A stretch of DNA of 64,000 nucleotides. It comes from Platycnemis pennipes. Its lineage: Eukaryota; Arthropoda; Insecta; Odonata; Platycnemididae. The stretch lies in NCBI GenBank assembly GCA_933228895.1, contig OW121846.1:78504064-78568063 (forward strand), read 5' to 3'. The notes under the pieces were generated by a model. That model was not told where the DNA came from. It saw only the letters and a list, made by a program, of their open reading frames with translations, and did not search any database. Both the position numbers and the translations under genes were made by a program. Shown here piece by piece: positions 55,994-64,000 of the stretch (the stretch's first letter is position 1; each line of letters begins with the position of its first letter).

Positions 55994-56359
55994 TCAACAT
56001 ACTCCATGGCGTCTAATTTCTTGCCTTTGTCTAAGATTGTGGAGCACTTTAAAATTGAAATTGCATGTGTGGTTGGATTCTATCAGGTGTTTGGCGAAAA
56101 TGGAATTTGTGTTGCCTAAAAAGTAGCAATTTTTGTATTCAATGATGCGTGTGGAAAAATTCCTCCCTGTCTGGCCGATGTAGATGGCTCCACAGACGCA
56201 TTTTATTTCATACACGCCGCACTTTTTGACGTGGTTTCTGGGGTCTTTGTTCGAGCTGAGGGCTTTAGATAGGGTCAGGGGAGCATAGAAGGAATCAGGC
56301 AACTTGTCTTTGGGAAAGGTGTTGGCTACATTGGTCCGTTTAGACAGAAGGTTGTGCAA
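55994..56359 (-). pseudogene. GIY-YIG endonuclease of Penelope-like element
   Basis: Open for 121 codons: HNLLSKRTNVANTFPKDKLP, LSKALSSNKDPRNHVKKCGV, YEIKCVCGAIYIGQTGRNFS, TRIIEYKNCYFLGNTNSIFA, KHLIESNHTCNF. It contains GVY and YIG, the arginine after FST, the glutamate of LIESNH and the cysteine/histidine pattern typical of Penelope nucleases. The domain is uninterrupted here, unlike in the copy at 1040-1282. The stop near 55994 comes after RQEIRRHGVC. Without the preceding RT it is a fragment, but the nuclease fold is nearly complete. Confidence 0.8.
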
Positions 56360-56390
56360 AATCCCTTTCCACCATACATTATCTTACAAA

Positions 56391-58227
56391 TTGTCCGGAA
56401 AAAAACCCTCTAAAAATGCGGATAACGCAACCATCATATGCATGCGATTAGAGACATGCCACGCAGAAATCAAGAGGAATGATGTTTGCAATGTTGCTTC
56501 TCCAGAATAAAATTGTCGGAAGGCAGCCGAGGGAAAGCGTCGAATCACGAGGAAGTTGTATCCCATTACGCCCTTCTTGTTTAGCATATCCGCCCACGTC
56601 AGTGGCTATTTAATGTCATAGTATAACCACAGAATCTCTCAAACATCACTTTGAAGAGGAAAGTAAATAATACTAAGCTCTACGCGTTAGTCATTAAGCA
56701 AGAACAGGCCAGCTTGTAATAATATCGCTGAGCCGAGTATCATTATTTGGGACATACTATAGACAATGGCGATCGGAAAGCAATCTTCCCTAAATGATTT
56801 AAATGAATTATTTCTCCGAGAAACGTAAGCACCGTCCATGAGCAGGAGTGACACAGGCATCCCAGACAGTTTTTCTCCCTCAGACGTTAGGAAACGGAAC
56901 ATAATTAATGACGTAGCATAAACATTCCGCTCGCTAGTTCAATGGCAAGAGATCGAGGTGTGATGAAACGTTATCGCTATGTGTCTACTACTAAAATTCC
57001 ACAATGTGACCATTACTTTCATGGCTTAAAGATTCGTACCTCGTTACTCGAAATTTAGGCTCTACATTTGTCGCCAGTGGCTCTCGATGGTCAGAGGTTG
57101 TAAAGCTGTGTCGAACAGGGAGGATTCCGTTCCGGGAATCTGGGTTTCAAAACTTTCCCGCAACGTGGAAAGATAAACGGCCATCCACCAGCAACCAACA
57201 TCAACAACCGCGAGTCCAACGGCTTTCCACCACGCCACCAAGCGCTTCAACCCCTCCCACCTCCGGAGATAATTTCACGTCCCGCCGAGGTCATGCCGCG
57301 ACGAGCTGCGTTGCCTGAAAGGTGCACTCTGTTAGATGCTAGAGAACGACCTGCTACTCGGGAGCCGTGTCTCGAACGGAACAAGAGTGAAGTGAGTTTG
57401 ACAATGCAGCTACAGTACGGGAATAGGAGTCCTCGATTCCATCCGCTTGTAAGATCCATTCCATTCTTGGTGTTTATTACTTTTAGTAGCAGTCCATTTT
57501 GCCCTTCTGACATTTCCGAAGGTAGAAGAGAAGGAACGTGACGAGCACAAGACATTTTTTGACAACGGTGTGTTATTTAAATTCATGTTGTATACAGAGC
57601 AAATAATTATTTTAAGCCAAGTTTTTTCACTCCTACATTACAACATACAAATATAATCCTCTCGTGCACGAACAGCACAAAACAGCCACAAACAACACGA
57701 ACAGCCAAACTGGATCCAAAAATCTTTCTCGTAAATTTCTAAACTGGATCTCAGAAATTTCGTCGTCCTCTTAATATCACATTCTCATGTCCATTCCCTT
57801 TTAGATAACCTTCAGATTTCCTGCCGTCCTTTCATCGCCCTACGACTGCCATACCATCGCCACAGAATGGTAAAGACGCACGCTCGTTCCGAAGGGCTAA
57901 GAAATTTGAGGAAATCTGATCGAAAACAATGATCGATGCATCACCTGCTCAGACTTTTACGCGGGGCGAACTTGATTTAGAATTTTTACGGAAGAATACC
58001 CACCTAATTTTCTTTAATATCAAATCAGCCTCATTAACTTGGGATCACTTGTGCGTTTCGATATCTTGAGAAATAATTCTTACGATCCTAGATAAACAAT
58101 CACGTATTTAAGTAAGGGAACAAAAGTAAATCGATATCAATTTCTTCAAACTGTCCGATGAGTTTCCTTTCTTTTCCTTAGAGAGCTGTGTAAGATTTAG
58201 TGGAGCAATCGATAGCACTGCCTCTCT
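56391..58227. repeat. interspersed family A, copy 5
   Basis: Close to copy 1 over 1312-3130, with a roughly 95-bp deletion near 56764 (the 1685-1845 region is shortened). The end GATAGCACTGCCTCTCTTAA matches 25015-25035. There family A stops and GC-rich sequence starts at 58228. Confidence 0.65.
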
Positions 58228-58800
58228 TAAGGCGTTATGGTACCCTCGGCCGCGGGCAGTTTTGGGCGACCGTTTCAGGCCTTTTTTCGCACTGTCCGTG
58301 TTTATATATCACTCAACTACGGGATAACTATTAAAGATAGAGACTTGCGGTTTTCTTTATTTGATTCAAGAGATATCATTCCATATAACGATTGGAAAGA
58401 AAAAATTTTATTTCTGCAGGTTAGCGAGAAAATCAAGCTGAACTTTGGCTTATTAAAACTTGCTTCGAAGACAGAATTTCAAAAATCGGAAAAAATAAAA
58501 AAATGGCGACATCATTCTTCTACAAGTACCTTGAAGCACGTAGGTCAGAATTGGTTTCCTAAGCCGCTATCATCAAAGCCGTGGACCCCTGCACGCCGAA
58601 AATTTTAATTTTTTCGGCGGCTGCAGAGGTCGACCGCGCCGTTACGAGCCATTTTCCCATTCCATTCTCCCCACCGTCTCTGGTCAGCGGCAACATTGTG
58701 CCACCCTCCCTCCTTCGCTCCTCATCCGTCGCACGTGGGTCGCTCCCAGGCGAGGGTCGGATTACATACAGTCTCTGAGTTCAGTTCTTAGAAATGTTTG
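58228..58800. other. GC-rich patch with a 123-codon open frame
   Basis: The patch interrupts family A after CTCTCTTAAG and is unlike its surroundings (CCCTCGGCCGCGGGCAG start, GGCGGCTGCAGAGGTCGACC, CGCACGTGGGTCGCTCC). A plus-strand frame covers 58237-58608 and reads SFGRPFQAFFRTVRVYISLN and further; I do not recognise it. A hairpin GCCGAAAATTTTAATTTTTT followed by CGGCGGC lies at 58598. It could be an insertion with a captured fragment or an old CpG island. Confidence 0.4.
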
Positions 58801-60184
58801 CGTAAGTCAGAGCTTCCATTCTATTGCTTTGGTCGAGATCTCACCTTTTGGAAGTCGTGCTGCCAGATGTTTTATAACCCTCCAAGTTCATATTTAACCC
58901 AAATTCACTAATGGGTTATCATACTCTCTATAGCAATTCTTCCTCGGAGAAAAAAGTTTCTATATCTTCCACCTTTCATTTTTATCACTTATAGCATACG
59001 ATTACTTACTTAGCCCTCCGTGGTCCCACATAAGGAGTAGCATTTACATTAACAATTGCCAATATAAATTTGGTTTTTACTTCCAAAACCTTTCTCCTTT
59101 AAAGTATGTCAGAAATTAAGAAGAATCCCTTTGGATTCAAAAAGATACGGCGTATGAAACACATTAATAACCTAGCGCATATTGAACTAAACAACCTTCA
59201 ACTGAATCTGACACAAGGGCAGGCGGGAATAAAAATTTTTTCCTAAGAAATACGTAATCAACCATTAAAATAGTTTTTTTTTGGCGTTTTGTAATATTCT
59301 GATTGTGAAATGAGCAGATGCTACCTAAATAACTAAGATTAAATTAATCACTTCTCGTGTTCTCTCGAAAACATCACTAATTTTTCACTCGAGACTTTTC
59401 CTCGTGAAAGTGATTGATTTTAGTTCATTGCGAACAACCACAATGTATGTGTACATATATCAATAACTTTGTAAAAAAATAGCAACAACTCTATTCGCTC
59501 TTTGTCTTACAATCTACAATCGTATTGCCTTTCCGAAAATTTTAGTAGTATTTATTGTCCTACACCAGACATGAACCAGATGAAAGAAAGCCCCATAAAA
59601 ATCTAATCCTTAACAAGAATTATAGTTTCCTGTTTCAAATCATGTAAACTTCCATAAAATATTCCGTTGCTCAGTTGTAACTTAGTATTAAATAAAAATA
59701 AAAATTTTGAAATGACTTTCAAGTAGAAATAAAATGTTGTGGTTTTTATAACCTCCATCTTCACAACCAATGGAATGGTAAAAGTTGGCTATCATAACAA
59801 TTCATGCAGAAGATAGGCCTATACAACGAGATTAGATGCACTCATGATTTTGTCGATGCACGCGGTGAAACTAGGAGTAGTAGATAGAATTCGGAGTAAA
59901 ATTTGTGAAAATAATAGAAAAAGTGACAAATCAAGCAAACTTATGTCATTTCAAGAGGTTGAATTTCTACCAGACGTTAAGGAAAGAATTATGTTATAGT
60001 GGAATAAAATACATTTATAATTTTCTAAAGTTTTCTTTACAAAGACTGCTGACGCCGCCGAAATGTATTTCGGACACGATACTCTTGAAGGGTAATATTA
60101 GTCATAATTATTTAGAGGAGGCAACCGATAGCTATAATCATTTGCGCTATTCAGAATACGTGAGTAATTGCGTAGAGAAGAGGC
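58801..60184. other. unassigned AT-rich stretch
   Basis: No repeat partner, inverted ends or supported coding. A 139-codon frame (59905-60324) overlaps the SINE body at its 3' half, so at least that half is not a gene. Confidence 0.4.
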
Positions 60185-60432
60185 TTTCATGGAACGGAAG
60201 ATGGGAGAAGGAAACCCGGAGTTGCCCTTCTCCAAAAGAAAGACTCCAAGGAGCCCACGGTGTAGCGTTCCATCCGACAGACGGAGCACAGAACTTGAAT
60301 ATCTCTCTATACAGCACTAAGTAGGGAACAAAAAACCAATGAAAAATGTCTGCTACAGCCGGGAATCGAACCCGATCCCGGATGGTGAAGACTAGTACTC
60401 AGCTATCATGACCACACAATCTCTATCTCAAT
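60185..60432 (-). mobile_element. tRNA-derived SINE
   Basis: On the minus strand an A-box-like ATAGCTGAGTACTAGTC and a perfect B box (GGGTTCGATTCCCGG) occur at tRNA spacing. A body follows with GACATTTTTCATTGG, a TTTTTTGTTCCCTAC run and CTCCTTGGAGTCTTTC. Acceptor pairing is absent, so it is a SINE head, not a tRNA gene. The 3' limit near 60185 is approximate because there is only one copy in the window. It differs in sequence from the SINE at 41831. Confidence 0.55.
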
Positions 60433-61352
60433 TGTTATTCACATTCTAATACATATGCTTAAAATCTCCATAAGAGGCAAAAGAAAACACCAGGTTTAGT
60501 CCCAAGGAGTTGGGGCCTAATCGATTTTCTGCCTTCGTTGTCACTCGTAGGCTAGCATGTATATGCACTCTCCTGCACCTTCTAATCTTGCTCTGTCTAT
60601 GAGAGATGCATGGAAAAATTGTGACGAGACACCATCAAAAACTTCTTTCGCTGAACGTCGAAAATTTTTTTTCGTAGCGAGCGTAAAGGGGGCTGGCCCG
60701 CCATAGCAATACAGAGGGGATTGCCCCCCTAGTTATTTTTTAAATAATATAATAATAAATTGTGAATAAATATTATTTGCTAATAAGAGTATGGTGAAAT
60801 TGTTTTTCAGTCAAATTTTCCTCTATCGCCTTGCTGATATGAGGAGCCCCTTATATCTGCAATGCAAATCCTTCTACCCTACCAAGGGAGGACGACAAGA
60901 CTAATTCCATATAGTATCTGAAGAGAAGCCGTGGTTTGATCATAATATACCAGGACTGTAACCTCCATTAATGGCTTTGTGGACTCTCCCTTGAAAATGG
61001 CAAGTGAACTTTATGACCGCAGAATGTTTGTCGGGAGCAAGGATTTTTTTTCGTAATTAATACGTTTTCTATTCAGGTAATTCGCCGCCACACTATTAAG
61101 GTTTTTACACATGTCATACGTTCCATGTTTTGAGGTCAAACTATATTATTTTCCAATTTTTTAACAATAAATTTTCTCGAAACAAAGCAAATCTTTGTCT
61201 TAAATGACAAAAAATTCATCCAGATGAGTCATTATCTCATCAAGAATATACGAGGCGTATTCCACAAATCTACTTTACTTTCTTACTTATTCGCCGTTCG
61301 CTTCTTAGCCCTTTTCGTAACGTTGCACTAGCTTTTTCAATCTCCTTTTCAC
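60433..61352. other. unassigned stretch
   Basis: A GC-rich inverted run near 60690-60735 (GGGGGCTGG and GCCCCCCTAG) could form a hairpin. Otherwise AT-rich without signal. Confidence 0.4.
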
Positions 61353-61449
61353 GCATATACATCTACATAATACCCTGCAAGATACCATAAATGTGTATGG
61401 CAGGGGGTGAGTTCACACCAAACATGCATTACATATCATGCATACAAAG
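61353..61449 (-). mobile_element. CR1-like 3' tail, hAT insertion target
   Basis: TACATCTACATAATACCCTG, GTGTATGGCAGGGGGTGAGT and CATTACATATCATGCATACA form the family's 3' end. The hAT element starts within it at 61450, and AAAAAGGAT after 63262 continues the tail. Confidence 0.8.
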
Positions 61450-61969
61450 TAGAGATGGGACATTCGAATAGTCAAATCCTCGAATAACTCGGATAGTGAG
61501 CTATTTGCACTATTATATATTCGAGGACACAAAGTAATAATTTCACCATCTCGAATACATTACACAAATCGATTATACTTTTATAATTCGCGGGCATCGG
61601 TTGGGTAACATGTTACAGAGCATTAGGGCTAGCAGATTTGGTTGGTACCAATTATTTAGTTAATATTTCAAACCAAACTTCATCTTTAAGTTAAGCATGA
61701 AAATATAAATCCATAATACCTTCACGAGAATTACATGACAAAGCAAATGTTCAAACGCTCGCGAGATTGGTTGTTCCTTTTTTTTGACTCCCCGTTGCAT
61801 GACTGCGCTTACATTTTATAAATTCAATTTTTGAAATAAATTTGGTTTCCTTATTTAATTTCAGGTTTGTGATTAACATAGTAAAATACATGCTTATAAT
61901 AAGAAACAAAAGAATCGCGGTGTTCCAAGTTTGCCGCGGTTTGTCAGTTGCGTAAGGATTGAGGAGAAG

Positions 61970-61985
61970 AAGTATATAAGCCGTC
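61970..61985 (+). promoter_or_regulatory. possible hAT promoter (TATA box)
   Basis: AGAAGTATATAAGCCG has a consensus TATATAAG about 150 bp upstream of the BED-finger frame. It is the only such box in the left part of the element. Inferred from sequence only. Confidence 0.4.
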
Positions 61986-62050
61986 GTACAACTTACGTTC
62001 ATTTTTAATCCACCAAATTTCTTATTAACGTAAACTTATTAAGTTATGTC

Positions 62051-62120
62051 AACTTATTAAGTTAACTTATTAAACTCAAACTTATTAAGTTAACTTATTA
62101 AACTCAAACTTCTTAAGTTA
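62051..62120. repeat. 28-bp tandem repeat in the hAT leader
   Basis: Units AACTTATTAAGTTAACTTAT plus TAAACTCA start at 62051, 62079 and (partial) 62107. Each unit contains the palindrome ACTTATTAAGT and GTTAAC. They lie between the TATA box and the coding frame. Confidence 0.8.
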
Positions 62121-62122
62121 GA

Positions 62123-62542
62123 ATAACCATCGAAGTGTGGCAACATTTTCACATTTGTGATCTCGACGAGAAATTAGCAGTTTGCAATTTTTTCAGTGCG
62201 AGTATATCGCGTGGTGCGTCGCGTACTACTTCAGGTTTAAAACACCATTTGAAAAGGCACAAAGATGACATTATGCAGCTGATTGACAAAGGCTACCCTG
62301 AGACCCATGATGACAGCAATTCTGAAGTTATGTCATCTACTCAGTGCTCTTTGCCATCGTCGTCAGAAAGGGAAGCTGGTGAAGCAGCATCTCCGCCAGG
62401 GAAATTAAAAAAATATCATCATCCTACAAGACAGTTATCCTTGCCGAGTTTATTGGATAAGAAGGGGAAGTTCAAGCCAGGGGACAAGAGGAAAGAAAAA
62501 ATAACAAGGGTAATAGCCGAAATGATAGCACAGCTGGGATAA
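62123..62542 (+). pseudogene. BED zinc-finger part of hAT transposase, truncated
   Basis: The frame reads VWQHFHICDLDEKLAVCNFF followed by SRTTSGLKHHLKRHKD, the layout of a BED finger (aromatic WxxF start, cysteine pair, then two histidines in the last helix). The second zinc cysteine is replaced by phenylalanine (CNFF instead of C-x-x-C), so zinc binding is probably lost. A serine- and glutamate-rich spacer follows, then KITRVIAEMIAQLG, which starts the region before the transposase core, and a stop at 62540. No ATG lies in frame after the upstream TAA at 62114; an ATA at 62123 may be a mutated start. The RNase-H-like catalytic domain is deleted. Confidence 0.7.
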
Positions 62543-62689
62543 TCTGCGATAAAAAAAGAAATGGACGGGACCCAGACACAGTGAAAATGTTAGTTTTTTT
62601 TTTAACAAAACTTAAACTTAAAATAATGTTGTTCGTATTTAAAGTACCTTATTGCCAAAGGCAATGAGTGTTTTTATTAGTCCCTAATT

Positions 62690-62850
62690 AGCGAAGTGCA
62701 ATTTCTGTTTTCAGAAGTTAGTACATACCTTATTTGCGGAGTGAAATTTGTGTTTTTAGAAGTTAGTAGATACCTTATTTGCAAAGAGAAAGTTATATAT
62801 TATAGTAGTACTTTATTTGCAAAGTGCCAAGTTACTTTTGAAGTGCCAAT
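62690..62850. repeat. 45-bp tandem repeat downstream of the BED frame
   Basis: GCGAAGTGCAATTTCTG-type units start at 62691, 62736, 62781 and 62819, sharing AGAAGTTAGTA and TACCTTATTTGC. The last unit is shortened. An AATAAA signal lies at about 62848. Confidence 0.75.
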
Positions 62851-63267
62851 AAAAAATTGTTCATTCTTATAAAGCAGGATAAATAATGCAATATTTTTAT
62901 TAGAGTTGGTGATATTTTAACATTGATTGAATTATTTTTATGGCTGTGCTCCAACAGATTTGTGACCAACTATAAATATGTGTGAATATATTGTCAAGAG
63001 CATTGTTTCTTTTTAGAACCTTCAATACTTCAGAATTTTAATACATTCTGTTCAGCTAATTTTACAATTTAGTTTTTTGTAACTTTTGTAAATAGGGTCT
63101 CAGAAATAGTAGTACTACGCTATTTTTTATTTGAATTGTCGTTTGTATTTAAAATTGGTGGAAAAACGCCCCTGATATTCAAGTACAATATTCATAAAAA
63201 TATTAGATATTCTAATTCGAACCTCGAATTCGAGAAAAATGCTATTCGACCTATCTCTAACAAAAAG

Positions 63268-64000
63268 GATGTATAGAAGTTCTCTAGAGAAGTTCCCTGA
63301 GAATTGAGCTGGGTGAAAACGGCAGTCTAGAGATCTTCAAATCTTCCACTAATCCTTGCTTCAGGTGCAAGAAGAGGTAATAGTAGGTATAGGGACTGTA
63401 AGGTAGGTGATCGAAAAGTTCCCAACGGAAATCCTGAATCGACAGTTTACCGAGCCGTCGATATAGGATGGAACGTCTCCGTGATCATTGTTCAAATATT
63501 GGTGCGTCCAATAGAGTAACTTTATCATCCAGAGCACTAATCATCAATCGTCGATGAGATTGCAGTTTTTGGTCCTCTTCTTGCGATATTATTGGTTTGG
63601 ATACTGGGCCGGCCACTCCTCTCCTCATTATGCACATATGTGCGGCCACTTTTATAGTCTCGACACTATTATCTATCCAATTCTTCTCTTATTTCCGTAA
63701 TCCCATGAATAGGCACAACTCCTGATGAATAAGAGTAGCTGTAGATCCTTTTGCACGCAAAAATCGAATTACAGGACGCTCTTCGCAACTGGCGGGAGTA
63801 ACTATTTTCGAAGCCATTTGCAAGTGACCAAAGCTGTCGACTCACCCAAAAAATACTACTACTCGAAGCCATTGTTACTTGTTTTCAGGGATAGTCAAAC
63901 GAATACTGTATCAACATAATGACTTCAGTGAACTCATAAACTATCAATAGATGGCGTAGCATTCAAACAACTTTGTTCTAAGCTGCCAACATTTGAATAT
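63268..64000. other. unassigned end of window
   Basis: After a short CR1 remnant I see no repeat partner, tRNA or coding signal. Two short overlapping frames near 63670-63920 lie on opposite strands and neither is convincing. Confidence 0.4.

Larger units (their letters stand above)
55130..56390 (-). mobile_element. Penelope-like element, 3' part (copy 4), best preserved
   Basis: Carries the GIY-YIG nuclease (55994-56359), the 3' region matching 1-900, and, beyond the point where the window-start copy is cut off, a hammerhead core at 55299-55330. It joins family A at the same base as copy 1 (TTATCTTACAAATTGTCCGG). The reverse transcriptase is missing, so it cannot move by itself. Confidence 0.75.
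61450..63259 (+). mobile_element. internally deleted hAT transposon, 1.81 kb
   Basis: The ends are TAGAGATGGGACATTCGAAT on the left and, in reverse complement, TAGAGATAGGTCGAATAGC on the right, a hAT-type terminus. The flanking octamers ATACAAAG (61442-61449) and ACAAAAAG (63260-63267) agree at six of eight positions, as expected of an aged 8-bp target duplication. It sits inside a CR1 tail. The interior has TCGAA-rich subterminal sequence, a TATA-like promoter, a BED-finger frame and two tandem arrays. The transposase catalytic domain is absent. Confidence 0.8.

Noticed and set aside
60355..60432. tRNA gene on the minus strand
   Set aside because: The B box is perfect but there is no acceptor pairing. 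The sequence continues into a SINE-like body.

Overview
The window looks like AT-rich, repeat-dominated nuclear DNA from an animal, most likely an arthropod. I cannot name a species. There is no operon structure, no intact long reading frame and no rRNA. Almost everything recognisable is a decayed mobile element: a CR1-like LINE (many copies on both strands), two other non-LTR retrotransposons, Penelope-like elements (PLEs) with a GIY-YIG nuclease and a hammerhead-ribozyme core, hAT-type and piggyBac-type DNA transposons, fold-back elements and tRNA-derived SINEs. Several long interspersed families have no recognisable protein and are named here A, B and C.

Layout. 1-6.0 kb: a composite of PLE, family A, CR1 tail (split by a hAT-like element) and a LINE RT relic. 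6.0-9.7 kb: family B, a 325-bp tandem satellite split by a CR1 3' end, then a CR1 RT fragment. 9.7-10.7 kb: endonuclease of a different LINE, ending near a palindrome. 10.9-18.6 kb: the most complete CR1-like copy (minus strand), split by a piggyBac-type element (15613-17016) and by a 2.68-kb element with GGCCAC-rich inverted ends (11263-13942). 18.6-21.3 kb: family C. 21.3-30.5 kb: two further PLE/family A composites lying head to tail. 30.5-38.8 kb: families B and C, CR1 pieces in both orientations, a fourth family A copy. 38.8-43.8 kb: the least repetitive part, with a candidate host first coding exon at 40135-40183, a hairpin, a SINE and a fold-back element. 43.8-49.1 kb: CR1 and family B pieces in unassigned DNA. 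49.1-54.9 kb: family C split by a 3.16-kb long-inverted-repeat element that itself holds a PLE-type fold-back. 55.1-58.2 kb: PLE plus family A again. 58.2-64 kb: a GC-rich patch, a SINE, and an internally deleted hAT with a BED finger inside a CR1 tail.

The story of the window is nested insertion and duplication of composites. Three insertions can be dated relative to their hosts because removing them restores the host sequence: the piggyBac-type and GGCCAC elements (both restore the CR1 reading frame) and the hAT at 61.4 kb (near-matching 8-bp duplication). The points most worth following up are the GGCCAC element, which carries what reads like a small spliced transcription unit, the repeated PLE/family A junctions, the possible host exon, the conserved reading frame in family C, and the hammerhead core. 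No stretch can be called a complete functional gene with confidence.
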